A stretch of DNA of 64,000 nt from positions 2,108,001-2,172,000 of the forward strand of contig NZ_CP119787.1 of assembly GCF_029338255.1 (NCBI RefSeq), written 5' to 3'. The notes under the pieces are model-generated. The model searched no databases. It was given only the letters and a program-made list of their open reading frames with translations, and had not been told where the DNA came from. A program made the translations under genes and the position numbers. Shown here one piece after another: positions 40,333-49,895 of the stretch. Source of the stretch: Haloarcula halobia. Its GTDB lineage: Archaea; Halobacteriota; Halobacteria; Halobacteriales; Haloarculaceae. Position 1 is the stretch's first letter. Every line of letters starts with the position of its first letter.

Positions 40333-41427
40333 TCAGTCGGCGGCAGCGGGCGAGTCCCCGTCGGCGACGGCCGGGCGGCCGATCCAGTGGTCGATAGAGA
40401 GCGGACCGGCCCCGAGCGTGAACAGCGCCGAGACCAGGCCGTAGAGCGTGACGTGGACGAGGACCGGGTCGTCCGGCAGGCCAAAGAGCGTCGTCGTGAA
40501 CAGCAGGAACGAGACGGCGGCGGCCCCGCGGGTGAACAGACCGACGACGAATGCGAGGCCGACGGCGACTTCGGTCAGGCCCGCGCCGAGCACCCACAGA
40601 CCGGGGTCGACCGGGACGAATGCGGTCAGGTCGTACTTCTCGACGACGAGCAGGGCGCTCCCGGGGGTCGCGAGCTTCTGGAACAGACCGAGGTAGACGA
40701 ACGTCGCCCCGACGCCGACCCTGAGTACGACCGGGACGTACCGGCGGTACGGGGCCGTCACCTCGTCGAAAAAGCCATCGAGGAGGTGGAACGGGTCGAA
40801 GCGGCCGTAGATGGTCCCCTCGGTGCTCGCGACCTCCTTGAGCATCTGGTCGGCGCTCGGCCGGCCGCCACCGAGAATCAGCAGCGCGAGGAACGCGGGC
40901 ACGAACTCCATGGCGATGACGGCGGCGGGGTCGACGGTCAGCGTCCAGGCGTAGGTCGCCAGGCCGACCGCGCTGGCGATGCGGACCGCCAGCCCGAACA
41001 GGAGGACGAACCCGAGGCCGATCAACAGCACCCGGAGGCCGGGGTTTGCCGTCGTCGAGAAGGCGACGGTCGGCGCGAAGCGGTACCCCTGGAAGCCGGC
41101 GCCGACCAGTGGGAGACCGACGCTCAGGCGAATCATCCACGGGACGAGGTCGGCGTAGCCGGCGAGCGTGTTCCGGAGGACGACGATGTCGGGTATCGTC
41201 GGCCGGACCCAGAGATAGCCCGCGGTCCCGGCGACGGTGAGCAGGCCGACGGCGGCAAACAGCGCCGCGTTGAACGGGTTCGACAGCACCGCGAGTGCGA
41301 ACTCGACCGCGTCGATGGCCTCCCCCGGCCCGTCGGTGACGTAATCGACGTGGCCGGCGACCGGACGACTGTACGCGAGCACCATCAGGACCGCGACGAG
41401 CGGGCGAAGGCTCCGACGAACGGACAT
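40333..41427 (-). CDS. DoxX-like polytopic membrane protein
   Basis: A 364-residue membrane protein with about eight to nine helices. The C-terminal half (VLRVGVGATFVYLGLFQKL...WVLGAGLTEVAVGLAFVVGLFTRGAAAVSFLLFTTTLFGLPDDPVLVH) is typical of the DoxX/DoxD family, which in Acidianus is part of a thiosulfate:quinone oxidoreductase but elsewhere is of uncertain role. The N-terminus has a hydrophobic leader. The start at the ATG at 41427 fits best. It lies 53 bases upstream of rtcB. Confidence 0.75.
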   Translation of the reverse strand: MSVRRSLRPLVAVLMVLAYSRPVAGHVDYVTDGPGEAIDAVEFALAVLSNPFNAALFAAVGLLTVAGTAGYLWVRPTIPDIVVLRNTLAGYADLVPWMIRLSVGLPLVGAGFQGYRFAPTVAFSTTANPGLRVLLIGLGFVLLFGLAVRIASAVGLATYAWTLTVDPAAVIAMEFVPAFLALLILGGGRPSADQMLKEVASTEGTIYGRFDPFHLLDGFFDEVTAPYRRYVPVVLRVGVGATFVYLGLFQKLATPGSALLVVEKYDLTAFVPVDPGLWVLGAGLTEVAVGLAFVVGLFTRGAAAVSFLLFTTTLFGLPDDPVLVHVTLYGLVSALFTLGAGPLSIDHWIGRPAVADGDSPAAAD

Positions 41428-41561
41428 GCGAGAGATTACGGGCAGAGACACCTAATCCTGTCCTTGTGTGCCGGAGTGCCACAGTCGGTCTGTGGTCGGA
41501 CCGCCCAGTAGCACCGTCAGGGCGGTGGAATTATGTTCGTGCCGCTGGAAACTTGCAGTCA

Positions 41562-42041
41562 GTGAGCGTCAACGTCGAAACGCGCATCGTGGAGCGGGGT
41601 AGCGACGACTACGTCGACGCTGCCTGGCGGCTCAAAGAGGACATCCGTCAATCGGAGGGGGTCCTGCGCCAGCGACACGGGTTCTTCCGCAACGCGTACC
41701 GCCGGTCGACGGTGTATCTCTACGTCGACCGTTCGCACGACCGCCTGGTCGGATTCGCGGCGGTCCGTCGTGACGGGTACATCCTCTTTCTGGCCGTCGA
41801 CGACGAGTACCGCGGCCACGGCTTCGGCAAGCGCCTCGTCGCCCGCGTCGCCGAGGACTACGGCACCGTGACATGCCACGCCCGAACGACAAACGAGGAG
41901 GCGCTGGGTTTCTACAAGCACGTCGGCTTCCAGATTCGGCGCCGCATCGACAACTACTACGAGGACGGCGGCGACGCCTACTACCTCCGACTGGGCGAGG
42001 AGACGATTCGGGACAAACTGTCGAAGTTGCTACGCGGCTAG
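41562..42041 (+). CDS. GNAT family N-acetyltransferase
   Basis: A 159-residue acetyltransferase. The acetyl-CoA binding motif A is FLAVDDEYRGHGFGKRLVARV (the R-x-x-G-x-G/A signature RGHGFG), followed by TTNEEALGFYKHVGFQIRRRI (motif B). This arrangement resembles RimI-like and small-molecule acetyltransferases; substrate is unknown. The best start is the GTG at 41562 (MSVNVETRIVERG); no ATG fits. It lies 39 bases upstream of priS. Confidence 0.82.
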   Translation: MSVNVETRIVERGSDDYVDAAWRLKEDIRQSEGVLRQRHGFFRNAYRRSTVYLYVDRSHDRLVGFAAVRRDGYILFLAVDDEYRGHGFGKRLVARVAEDYGTVTCHARTTNEEALGFYKHVGFQIRRRIDNYYEDGGDAYYLRLGEETIRDKLSKLLRG

Positions 42042-42080
42042 GAGAACGCTTTTGAGTGGAACCGACGAACGGAGTAGCCG

Positions 42081-43259
42081 ATGGAAGAGCGGACGCTCTC
42101 GTACCTGCGTGGCCGCTTCGGGGACCACTACCGGCGGGCCTCGATCACCCCGCCGCCGGCCGCGAACGAACGCGAGTGGGGGTTCGTCCCCTGGACCGAG
42201 GGCCCGGGCGAGACGATGGTCCGCCACCGCTCGCTGCTCGACCTGGGCGAGCTGACCGAGTTTCTCGGCCGCAAGAAACCCAGACACGTCTACTTCTCCG
42301 CGGGTCGCTACGACGACCCCAGCGCGTCGACGATGAGCGACAAGGGGTGGCGCTCGTCGGACCTCGTCTTCGACCTCGACGCCGACCACCTCCCCTCGGT
42401 GGTGCTGGGCGAGGACACGTACGGGGAGATGCTCGAAAAGTGCAAGCACGCCCTGCTGCGCCTGCTGGACTTCCTCGAGGAGGACTTCGACTTCGAGGAC
42501 ATGACCGTCGTCTTCTCGGGCGGCCGGGGCTACCACGTCCACGTCCGCGACGAGAGCGTCCGCGGCCTGAGCCGGGAGGCGCGCCGCGAAATCGTCGACT
42601 ACGTGCGGGGCATCGGCCTGGAGTTCGAGGAACTCGTCAGCGAACAGGCCGTCTCCGGGACGGCCGGCCGGTCCAGTCCCGCACAGAAGCGGACGCTCGT
42701 GACCGAGGGCGGGTGGGGCGAGCGTACCCACCGCCACATCATGGCCGAGGTCGATTCGCTGCTGGAGATGGACGAGCAGGCGGCGCTCGAACGCCTGCAG
42801 GAGTACGACGGCATCGGCGAGGGGAAGGCGACGGCCGCGCTGAACGCCGCGGGGAACAACTACGACCAGCTCGTGGCCGGCAACATCGACGTCCACCCAG
42901 CGTTCTTCCAGATTGCGCGGGTGCTCCACCACGAGGCAGTCGCGAACGACAACGCCCCCATCGACGAACCGGTGACGACGGACACGAACCGCCTCATCCG
43001 GTTGCCGGGCTCGCTCCACGGGGGGAGCGGCCTCGAGGTCCAGCGCATCGACCGCGACGACATCGCGGCCTTCGACCCGCTGGTCGACCCCGTCCCCGAG
43101 ACGTTCCGGGGGCACGAGATCACCGTCGACGTCACCGACCCCGGCCTGGTCGAGCTCGGGGGCGATAGTTTTACAGTCGAGGCGGGTATCCAATCAGTAC
43201 CAGAGCACGTGGGTATCTTCCTGATGGCCCGCGGGCGCGCGGAGAAGGGCAAGGAATGA
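42081..43259 (+). CDS. priS: DNA primase small (catalytic) subunit
   Basis: Archaeal-eukaryotic primase catalytic subunit, 392 residues, which synthesises primers for replication with PriL. Catalytic carboxylates lie in LVFDLDADHLP (DxD), the nucleotide-binding motif is VFSGGRGYHVHV (SGxRGxH), and IRLPGSLHGGSGLEV holds the third motif region. A segment QEYDGIGEGKATAALNAA resembles an inserted helix-hairpin. The stop overlaps the start of the GINS gene by four bases, coupling primase to the helicase-associated GINS complex. Confidence 0.95.
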   Translation: MEERTLSYLRGRFGDHYRRASITPPPAANEREWGFVPWTEGPGETMVRHRSLLDLGELTEFLGRKKPRHVYFSAGRYDDPSASTMSDKGWRSSDLVFDLDADHLPSVVLGEDTYGEMLEKCKHALLRLLDFLEEDFDFEDMTVVFSGGRGYHVHVRDESVRGLSREARREIVDYVRGIGLEFEELVSEQAVSGTAGRSSPAQKRTLVTEGGWGERTHRHIMAEVDSLLEMDEQAALERLQEYDGIGEGKATAALNAAGNNYDQLVAGNIDVHPAFFQIARVLHHEAVANDNAPIDEPVTTDTNRLIRLPGSLHGGSGLEVQRIDRDDIAAFDPLVDPVPETFRGHEITVDVTDPGLVELGGDSFTVEAGIQSVPEHVGIFLMARGRAEKGKE

Positions 43260-44137
43260 ATCTCGACGAACTCCAGTCCGTGCAATCCCGGGAGCGCCAG
43301 ACCGACCAGCTCCAGCAGCTGCGCGCGACCTTCTACGAGGAGGCGGGGGAGTTCATCGCCCAGCTGCGCGAGGAGCGCTCGCGGGCGGCCGAGCGGGCCG
43401 ACGACCCCTTCGACGCCCCGGAGGTGAACCACCTCACCGACGACATCAACACGGCCGAACAGACCATCGAAGCCATCTACGAGCGCCGCGTCGGAAAGAT
43501 CGTCAAGATGGCCTCGCTGGCCGCCGCCGACATGCCGATGGAGGACGACGGCCTCACACAGGAGGAACGGACCCTCTTCGAGACGATGGTCCAGGCCATC
43601 AAGGACAACCGAAACCACGTCCTCGACGTCGTCTCCGGTGAGACGAGCGGCGCCCCCGTCGAAGCCGGCACGACGGCCGAAGCCGGCGCCGAGTCCCGGA
43701 CCTCCCCGGCGACAGACGACGCGGTCGGTGCGAGCGAGACCGGCCGGTCGGGGGTCGACGCGGCGGACGTGATGGGCGCGTCGGGGTCCGAATCCCCGGA
43801 GCAGTCACCGCCAGTCCCCGACGACGTCGGCGGGGACCGGCCTCCGGACGAGGCCGGTATCGCGACGGGCCCGGACGATTCGCCACCTGACGCGACCGAC
43901 GGGGACGCGCCCACGAACGCATCCGAAGACGAAGCCAGCGGTCCGTCGGCGAACGGCGGCGACGCCGGCGGCAGGGACGACGTGGCCCGTCGAACCGTCC
44001 GCATCACCGACGACGTTGGCGAGATCTTCGGGGTCGACGAGCGCGAGTACGACCTCTCGCGGGACGACGTCGTCACCCTCCCCAGCGACAACGCGGACCC
44101 GCTGGTCGAACAGGACGCCGCCGAACCACTGGAGTGA
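43256..44137 (+). CDS. GINS complex subunit (Gins51/Sld5-like)
   Basis: A 293-residue replication protein coupled to priS by an ATGA overlap, the classic archaeal primase-GINS pair. The helical A domain occupies about residues 1-125 (MNLDELQSVQSRERQTDQLQQL, then RRVGKIVKMASLAAADMP, and LTQEERTLFETMVQAIKDNR). A long disordered acidic Gly/Ser/Pro/Asp linker (about 125-240) follows, then a small C-terminal B domain (RRTVRITDDVGEIFGVDEREYDLSRDDVVTLP). This A-linker-B order is that of Gins51. GINS links MCM helicase to primase and polymerase at the fork. Confidence 0.85.
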   Translation: MNLDELQSVQSRERQTDQLQQLRATFYEEAGEFIAQLREERSRAAERADDPFDAPEVNHLTDDINTAEQTIEAIYERRVGKIVKMASLAAADMPMEDDGLTQEERTLFETMVQAIKDNRNHVLDVVSGETSGAPVEAGTTAEAGAESRTSPATDDAVGASETGRSGVDAADVMGASGSESPEQSPPVPDDVGGDRPPDEAGIATGPDDSPPDATDGDAPTNASEDEASGPSANGGDAGGRDDVARRTVRITDDVGEIFGVDEREYDLSRDDVVTLPSDNADPLVEQDAAEPLE

Positions 44138-44184
44138 GTCCCCGGGAGCGACGGCGACGAGTCGTTCGGTGGCGGCGCTATCTC

Positions 44185-45282
44185 TCAGGGCTCGGGCCGT
44201 TCGCCGAGCGTCAGGTCGACGGTCTGCTCGCGTCCGTCGCGCTGGACGGTGACGGCGATGGTGTCGCCGGGACTGGTCTCGAGGGCGAGGTACGTCGCCA
44301 GCGCCTGCCGTGTCGCTGTCGATGTCCCGTCGAGGCGCCGCACCACGTCGCCGCCGGTCGGCACCTCCGTGCCGGAGACGACCCGCGATCCGTCGCTCCC
44401 CCGGAGAACGCCCTCGGCGGGCCCACCCTCGACTGTGTCGTCGATGTAGACGCCGCTCGCCGTCTCCAGGCCGTTCGCTTGCGCGACCAGCGGGGAGACG
44501 CTCCGTAACAACACCCCCATGTAGGAGTGGTCGTAGGCCCCGCGACTGATGAGCGCGGGCGCGACCCGCCGGGTCAGCTGAGCGGAGATGGCGAAGCCGA
44601 CGTTGTCGCCCCCGCCGGAGTTGATGACGCCGAGGACGGTCCCCTCGAGGTCGACCAGCGGGCCGCCGCTGTTGCCCGGATTGACCGCTGCGTCGGTCTG
44701 GATGGCATCCGCGATGGAGAAGTTGTTCGCGCTCCTGAGCGTCCGATCGACCCCGCTGACGATGCCGGCCGAGACGGACCCCGAGAGGCCGAAGGGATTG
44801 CCGATGGCGACGACCTCCGTCCCGATGGCGGGGTCCCGCTCGGCGAGTGTCAGCGGGGTCGCGGCGGCCGACGGTTCGGCGACCTCGAGTACCGCCAGGT
44901 CGCTGTAGACGTCCGCCCCGACGAGGGTCGCCTCGCGCCAGCCGGTGTCGGCAAAGCGCACGTAGTACGCGTCACCGCCGGTGACGACGTGCTCGTTGGT
45001 GACGATGTGGCTGTCGTCGACGACGAACCCACTGCCCTGTGACCCGCGACTGGCGTCGGTGACGACGCGTATCGACACCACCGACCCGGCGACCTGCTGG
45101 TAGACGTCAGCGTATCTGCTCCCGTCGGTCTCGACCCCGACGGCCTCCCGAGCAGGGGTCGACGTCGACTGGGACTGGTCCCGCGACTGGCCGGCCTGTC
45201 CGGGCGACTGACAGCCTGCTGCCCCAGCAATGGCGACGCCGACCGAACCGAGAAACCGGCGTCGCGACAGGGAACTATCCAT
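44185..45282 (-). CDS. HtrA/DegP-like serine protease, Tat lipoprotein
   Basis: A 365-residue exported protease. The N-terminus has a twin-arginine motif (SRRRFLG) and a lipobox ending at Cys24, so it is likely exported folded and lipid-anchored. The trypsin-like triad is His98 (TNEHV), Asp128 (YSDLAVL) and Ser205 (GNSGGP), with LGSGFVVDD-type N-terminal strands, followed by a PDZ domain (about 270-360). It should degrade or refold damaged cell-surface proteins. Convergent with the GINS gene and divergent from a small membrane-protein gene. Confidence 0.9.
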   Translation of the reverse strand: MDSSLSRRRFLGSVGVAIAGAAGCQSPGQAGQSRDQSQSTSTPAREAVGVETDGSRYADVYQQVAGSVVSIRVVTDASRGSQGSGFVVDDSHIVTNEHVVTGGDAYYVRFADTGWREATLVGADVYSDLAVLEVAEPSAAATPLTLAERDPAIGTEVVAIGNPFGLSGSVSAGIVSGVDRTLRSANNFSIADAIQTDAAVNPGNSGGPLVDLEGTVLGVINSGGGDNVGFAISAQLTRRVAPALISRGAYDHSYMGVLLRSVSPLVAQANGLETASGVYIDDTVEGGPAEGVLRGSDGSRVVSGTEVPTGGDVVRRLDGTSTATRQALATYLALETSPGDTIAVTVQRDGREQTVDLTLGERPEP

Positions 45283-45360
45283 GTCCGTACGTCGGGACCG
45301 AGTCCGATGAATCCCACGGTCGGCCGAAGACTCAATACCGTCGACCGCCCACCGCCACTC

Positions 45361-45624
45361 ATGGGAAAGAACGCATCCGGGTCCGAGACCCCCTCACCGG
45401 GGTTCGTCCTCCCCGGACTCAGAGCGGGCGTCGAGATGGCACTCGTCGGCATCATCGTCGCGCTCATCGGCCTGCCGGCACGGGAACCGCTGGTCCTGGG
45501 GGTCGTCTTGCTCGCGGCTCTGCTCGCGATGACGGTGGTCCTCTTCTGGGCGATGAACCGGCACATGCGAAAGTGGATCCGCTACGCGCAGGGCAAGCCC
45601 ACACGGACGAGCCTGTTCGACTGA
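45361..45624 (+). CDS. Small two-helix membrane protein
   Basis: An 87-residue protein (start [14 protein letters not shown] at 45361) with two hydrophobic segments (about residues 24-38 and 42-62) and a basic C-terminal tail [21 protein letters not shown]. An upstream in-frame ATG at 45307 would add 18 residues that look non-coding. No known domain. Divergent from the HtrA gene and 59 bases upstream of the hydrolase gene. Confidence 0.65.
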   Translation: MGKNASGSETPSPGFVLPGLRAGVEMALVGIIVALIGLPAREPLVLGVVLLAALLAMTVVLFWAMNRHMRKWIRYAQGKPTRTSLFD

Positions 45625-45683
45625 CGGGGACCTGCCAGCCCACTGTACAGTTAAGTGCGAGCCCCGTGTACCGTCGGGCGCTT

Positions 45684-46394
45684 ATGGAGCTAACCTGGCA
45701 CGGCCACTCGACGTGGCACGTCTCCGTCGACGGAACCGACCTGCTCATCGACCCGTTCTTCGACAACCCGGTAACCGACACCGATCCCGAGGAACTCCAC
45801 CCGGACTACGTCCTGCTCACACACGGGCACGCCGACCACATCGCGGACGTCGACCGCTATCGGGGCAGCACCGTCGTCGGGACGCCCGAGGTCGTCGAGT
45901 ACTGCGAGGACAACTACGGCGTCTCCGACACCATCGGGATGAACATCGGCGGCACCGTCGAGGTCGGTGACGCCTTCGCCACGATGCACCGCGCCGACCA
46001 CACCAACGGGATGGACACCTCTTACGGGGCCACCGGCGGCATGCCCGCGGGATACATCATCTCGGACACCAAGCCCACACAGGTCAGCGACGCCGACTCG
46101 ACGACCTTCTACCACGCCGGCGACACCGGCCTGATGACCGAGATGCGCGAGGTCATCGGCCCGTACCTGGAACCGGACGCCGCCGCGCTGCCGGTCGGCG
46201 ACCACTTCACCATGGGCCCGATGCAGGCCGCCATCGCCGTCGACTGGCTCGACGTCGACCACGCGTTCCCCATGCACTACGACACGTTCCCGCCTATCGA
46301 GATCGAGGTCGACGACTTCGCCCGCGAGGTGAAAGCGACCGGCAGCGACACCGAAGTGCACGTCCTCGACGGTGACGAGACGTTCACGCTCTAG
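45684..46394 (+). CDS. UPF0173-type metal-dependent hydrolase (MBL fold)
   Basis: A 236-residue metallo-beta-lactamase-fold protein of the UPF0173/UlaG-like group: [25 protein letters not shown], the zinc motif [11 protein letters not shown] (HxHxDH complete), [17 protein letters not shown], and [11 protein letters not shown]. Typical of uncharacterised housekeeping hydrolases. The ATG at 45684 lies about 33 bases after a TTAAGT box and fits the conserved family N-terminus. Confidence 0.87.
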   Translation: MELTWHGHSTWHVSVDGTDLLIDPFFDNPVTDTDPEELHPDYVLLTHGHADHIADVDRYRGSTVVGTPEVVEYCEDNYGVSDTIGMNIGGTVEVGDAFATMHRADHTNGMDTSYGATGGMPAGYIISDTKPTQVSDADSTTFYHAGDTGLMTEMREVIGPYLEPDAAALPVGDHFTMGPMQAAIAVDWLDVDHAFPMHYDTFPPIEIEVDDFAREVKATGSDTEVHVLDGDETFTL

Positions 46395-46454
46395 TCGCGG
46401 ACCCGCAACCCGATACCTCGAACCGGGTGCCGCCCTCGGCGCTCCCGGTAACTG

Positions 46455-46668
46455 CTATTCCAGTCGCTGTCGGCGGCGATTCCCCTGGTACTGTCGAGCT
46501 CGGACCGCCGTGTCCGCAGTATCGGAGTACTCGACCTCGAAGACGCGGTTTGGGGTGTCGACGAAGACGCCCGGCGCGTTGTCCCCGAGGGGGTAGCCGT
46601 CCGGCCTCACCCCGCGGGGTGACGAAGTCCTCGCCCGCGTGGGCTTGCACCGGGTCGCCCAGCAACAC
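46455..46668 (-). pseudogene. Small haloarchaeal gene apparently split by a +1 frameshift
   Basis: From a GTG at 46668 the minus strand encodes a protein-like start (LLGDPVQAHAGEDFVTPRG), after which this frame degenerates into Arg/Pro-rich sequence. The next frame takes over at GVRPDGYPLGDNAPGVFV and continues DTPNRVFEVEYSDTADTAVRA to a stop at 46455-46457. Dropping one base near the CGGGG at about 46607-46612 joins them into a 70-residue protein. I do not recognise a named family. The rest of the 306-base gap 46395-46700 shows nothing else. It could be a sequencing error, a decaying gene, or a shorter gene starting at the internal GTG. Confidence 0.45.
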
Positions 46669-46700
46669 TTACCACGCCGGGCCGAGACTGGCCGAACGCA

Positions 46701-47096
46701 ATGACAGACATCGAAGTCACCAGCACGTGCGAGGAAGGGTACACGGTCGAGAGCGTCATCGACGGCGAGTGGGAGCTCGTCGTGGACGCGCTCAGCGAGG
46801 ACGGCCCGTCGGCGAACCAGGTCCTGGCAGCGGACTACGCCTCCTGTTACATCCCGGCGTTCCGCGTCGCCGCGAACAAGACCGGCTACGACGACATCGG
46901 GACGGTCACCATCGACGTCGAGGCCGACCTGGACGAGGACGACGACCTCGAGGCCATCCGCTGGCACATCGAGGTCGAACGGAACCTCGGCGACGACGAG
47001 GCGGACATCGTCGAGCTGGGCGAGGAGATCTGTCACGTCCACTCGGCGCTCCGCGAGCCGCTCCACGCCGACATTACCATCGAGTCCGGCGTCTGA
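46701..47096 (+). CDS. OsmC family protein
   Basis: A 131-residue protein of the OsmC/Ohr fold, members of which reduce organic hydroperoxides through a Cys pair or are inactive relatives. The sequence has GPSANQVLAADYASCYIPAFRVAANKTG, with the peroxidatic-type Cys in ASCYI; the second Cys appears in EEICHVHSAL, so a reactive pair is possible. The strongly acidic middle section is typical of halophiles. Start MTDIEVTSTCEEG at 46701. Confidence 0.82.
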   Translation: MTDIEVTSTCEEGYTVESVIDGEWELVVDALSEDGPSANQVLAADYASCYIPAFRVAANKTGYDDIGTVTIDVEADLDEDDDLEAIRWHIEVERNLGDDEADIVELGEEICHVHSALREPLHADITIESGV

Positions 47097-47167
47097 GTGG
47101 CCGCCGACCACCACTGCGGCGGCGGTCCCGGGAAACGCTCATACGCACGGCCCCCCAAGAACGGGCC

Positions 47168-47605
47168 ATGAGCGATTCATCCTGGACCGACCGCATCGCG
47201 GCCGAGCGGATGTCCGTCGACCAACAGTTCAACGAACACGTCGAGGCCTCGTCGTTCTCGAGCCAGCAGTGGGGCCTCGTGATGACCGCCGTCGAGTTCG
47301 AGATAGAGAACCCACAGAACCCCGACGAGGCCCGCGTGGTGGCCAACACCTCCAAGCTCGCGAGCGTCATGCCCGAGATGGACCGCATCGAACAGCAGTC
47401 CCCGATGGGTGCCGGCGGCGGGTCGGGCGGGTCCAGCGGCGGCATCTTCTCGGGCGTCAAGGCCGCACTGGGCCTCGGTGGGGGTGGGAGCCAGAGTGCA
47501 CGGGAGGATGAGGCGGCGCAACTGGCACAACAGTACGCCGAGAAGCTCCAAGAGGAACTGGAATCCAAGGGGCGCTGGAAGGCGATCTGCGAGATAGCGG
47601 CCTGA
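47168..47605 (+). CDS. DUF5799-like haloarchaeal protein
   Basis: A 145-residue soluble protein. Residues 1-80 (WTDRIAAERMSVDQQFNEHVEASSFSSQQWGLVMTAVEFEI...DEARVVANTSKL) match a haloarchaeal family I know as DUF5799. A Gly/Ser-rich linker (about 85-115) follows, then a C-terminal helix (AREDEAAQLAQQYAEKLQEELESKGRW). Function unknown. It follows osmC by 71 bases on the same strand. Confidence 0.75.
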   Translation: MSDSSWTDRIAAERMSVDQQFNEHVEASSFSSQQWGLVMTAVEFEIENPQNPDEARVVANTSKLASVMPEMDRIEQQSPMGAGGGSGGSSGGIFSGVKAALGLGGGGSQSAREDEAAQLAQQYAEKLQEELESKGRWKAICEIAA

Positions 47606-47825
47606 TCCGACCGCGACGAACGCGAGGTGGTCAGACGGAGCCTGCACGTTCGATACGAAACGTACACAATCGAAAACGGTTAGTGCGTATTCCCGGAACG
47701 TCCCATCGTATGCGAGACGTTAGCGCCGGTCCGCCCCCACGGACCGACGTCGGGAGGCACAGCGACGACGCCCGGGCCACACGTGTAGAGTCCAGCAGTG
47801 AACGCGTCGGAGGACGGTGCCTGCG

Positions 47826-48959
47826 ATGACCGTCGACGACGACACGCGCGCGGCGGTCGAGAGGGCCCTCGAACAGTTCCCCGAGGCGACCGCTCTCCCG
47901 GCGGCCATCGACCGCGGGACTGTCGTCTTCGGTTTCGACGGGTACGTGGACCGCGTCCGCGAGCTGGTCGCCGACCGGTCGGACCCGGAGACGTTCGACC
48001 GTCTGGCGACGCTGGCCTCGCTGGGCGAGCGGATCGAGCGGTCGGTGGCCGCCGACAGCTCGCTCTCGTTCGAGTGGCTCCAGCACGGCACCCGGACGGG
48101 CGGCCACACCTGCCACCTCTCCCGAGCCTTCGGCACCTGGACGTTCGACCCGGTGATGGTCGGGATGTACGGGGACCCCGTCTCCGAACCGTTCGAACGG
48201 GAGTTCGGCGACTACGAGATGCACTCGCTGGGCGAGAACGGCGTCACCGACGCCGTCGAGTTCGACGACGGGAAGCTCATGCTGACCGAAGTCGGCGACA
48301 CGATGGACCTAGACTGGGCGACGCTGGACGAGGCGGTCGGCCACGACACGCTCGTGGATCGCCTCGACGGCGCTCGCCTGCTCGGGACCGGCTACTGGTC
48401 GGAGACGCCCGACCTGCCGGCCGTCCTCGACGGACTCCGCGACCGCTGGGGCGACGTCGAGAATCCGCCGAGTCACGTGCTCGTCGACCCCGGCGACGTC
48501 CGCAAACTCGACGACGGCCGGCTCCGGGCCGGCAGCGAGGCCATCGCTCGCTTAGACGAGGTGACGAACGTCGTCGTCTCGTCGAACCGGGCCGAGACGA
48601 GCGTCCTGGCCGACGCCTACGCGGGCGCTGCCGACCGCTCGTTCGAGGGCGACGTCCGGGCGGCCTTCGACGCGCTCGACCCGACCTGGTTCGTGGGCCA
48701 CGGCCTCGAGCGCTCGGCCGTGGCGACACCGGACGGTGTCTTCAGTGTCAGTAACCCGACGGTCGATGAACCCGAGATGACGACCAGTTCCGGCGACCAC
48801 TTCAACGCCGGCCTGGGCCTGGGCCTGGTGGCCGGCCTCGACGCGGCGCCGGCCCTGGTGCTCGGGAACGCAGTCGCCGGCTACTTCGTCCGCACGGCCG
48901 ACCAGCCGTCGCTGACGGAGGTCCGGACCTTCGTAGAGGAGTACCTCGCGAAGTTCTGA
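47826..48959 (+). CDS. PfkB/ribokinase-family sugar kinase of unknown substrate
   Basis: A 377-residue ribokinase-fold kinase. N-terminal TVVFGFDGYVDRVRELV replaces the usual GGxxxN start, RTGGHTCHLSRAFGTWTF matches the second family segment, and the anion-hole/catalytic motif is SSGDHFNAGLGLGLVAG (Asp as base). The substrate is not obvious; ADP-dependent and ATP-dependent members cannot be separated from sequence alone. It converges on the 1-phosphofructokinase gene, whose operon encodes GlpR. The ATG at 47826 is chosen over one at 47817. A candidate operator CGATACGA lies upstream at 47651-47658. Confidence 0.75.
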   Translation: MTVDDDTRAAVERALEQFPEATALPAAIDRGTVVFGFDGYVDRVRELVADRSDPETFDRLATLASLGERIERSVAADSSLSFEWLQHGTRTGGHTCHLSRAFGTWTFDPVMVGMYGDPVSEPFEREFGDYEMHSLGENGVTDAVEFDDGKLMLTEVGDTMDLDWATLDEAVGHDTLVDRLDGARLLGTGYWSETPDLPAVLDGLRDRWGDVENPPSHVLVDPGDVRKLDDGRLRAGSEAIARLDEVTNVVVSSNRAETSVLADAYAGAADRSFEGDVRAAFDALDPTWFVGHGLERSAVATPDGVFSVSNPTVDEPEMTTSSGDHFNAGLGLGLVAGLDAAPALVLGNAVAGYFVRTADQPSLTEVRTFVEEYLAKF

Positions 48960-48980
48960 GTTGTGGCTGTCGCGGGGCGC

Positions 48981-49895
48981 TCACTCGTCGAGTCGACGGA
49001 CGGAGACCCGGTCGCGCACGCCGTCGAGGCCGTCGAAGGCCGGGACGGAGGTCCCTGCCTGCTGGACCACTCGCGAGGAGACGGCCACGCCCGTCCTGAG
49101 CGCCGTCAGGTCGTCCGCGCCGTCGTCCCAGGCACCGACGAACCCCGAGAGGAGCGCGTCACCGGCCCCGACCGTATCGACCACGTCGACGTCGAGGGCA
49201 TCGGCGTGGTACAGTGCCGATTGCGTCGCGAGCACGGCCCCGTCGCCACCCATCGACGCGAGGACGCGGTCGAAGCCCCGACTCCGGAACCGGTCTGCCG
49301 CGCGGGCACACCCGGCGACGGTCGAGACGTCGGCACCCGTGGCCTCGCCCAGTTCCTCCCGGTTGGGCTTACAGAGCGCGTAGGACGACTCGAGCTGGGT
49401 GAGGTACGCGCCGCCCATGTCGACGAGCGTCTCCCAGTCGCCGGCGTCGGCGATGCGGTCGACGTCCGCCGTCGAGACGCCCGGCGGGAGGCTCCCCGCG
49501 ACGACCACGCGTTCCGGGTCCGCGGACCGGACCGCCTCGACCAGGTCCTCGACGGACTGGTCGGCCACCGGCGCGCTGTCGTGGTTGAGCTTGTACTCCT
49601 CGCCGGCCGCGATGGCCGTCGTGTTCAACCGGGTCGGCCCGTCGACGTGGACGAAGTCCGCCTCGACGCCGGCTTCGCGCAGCTCGTCACGGACGAACTG
49701 TCCGGTGAACCCGCCGACGACACCGGTCGCGAGGCACGGACGACCCATCGCCGCGAGTATCTGCGCCACGTTGATGCCCTTGCCGCCGGCGTCGAACCTC
49801 GCCTCGGTGGCCCGGAGGACGGTGTCCGGTTCGATGGGTTCGTCGAACTGTATCGTCTGGTCCACTGCTGGGTTGTAGGTGACTGTGACAATCAT
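48981..49895 (-). CDS. pfkB: 1-phosphofructokinase, PfkB family
   Basis: A 304-residue kinase that phosphorylates fructose-1-phosphate to fructose-1,6-bisphosphate. It starts MIVTVTYNPAVDQTIQF, typical of FruK/LacC, and has FDAGGKGINVAQILAAMG and the catalytic DTVGAGDALLSGFVG. Its start overlaps the glpR stop by four bases. In haloarchaea fructose use via fructose-1-phosphate feeds this enzyme, and GlpR is a known repressor of such a gene in Haloferax. No fructose uptake genes are in the window. Confidence 0.93.
   Translation of the reverse strand: MIVTVTYNPAVDQTIQFDEPIEPDTVLRATEARFDAGGKGINVAQILAAMGRPCLATGVVGGFTGQFVRDELREAGVEADFVHVDGPTRLNTTAIAAGEEYKLNHDSAPVADQSVEDLVEAVRSADPERVVVAGSLPPGVSTADVDRIADAGDWETLVDMGGAYLTQLESSYALCKPNREELGEATGADVSTVAGCARAADRFRSRGFDRVLASMGGDGAVLATQSALYHADALDVDVVDTVGAGDALLSGFVGAWDDGADDLTALRTGVAVSSRVVQQAGTSVPAFDGLDGVRDRVSVRRLDE

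Noticed and set aside
43625-43975. Low-complexity Asp/Gly/Ser/Pro segment as a possible repeat or foreign insert in the GINS gene
   Set aside because: Long acidic linkers between the A and B domains are normal in haloarchaeal GINS; base composition matches the rest.
47710-47790. Short frame of 26 codons starting MRDVSAGPPPRTD ahead of the PfkB kinase
   Set aside because: No TATA spacing or ribosome site supports it and the composition is not distinctive; probably untranslated leader.
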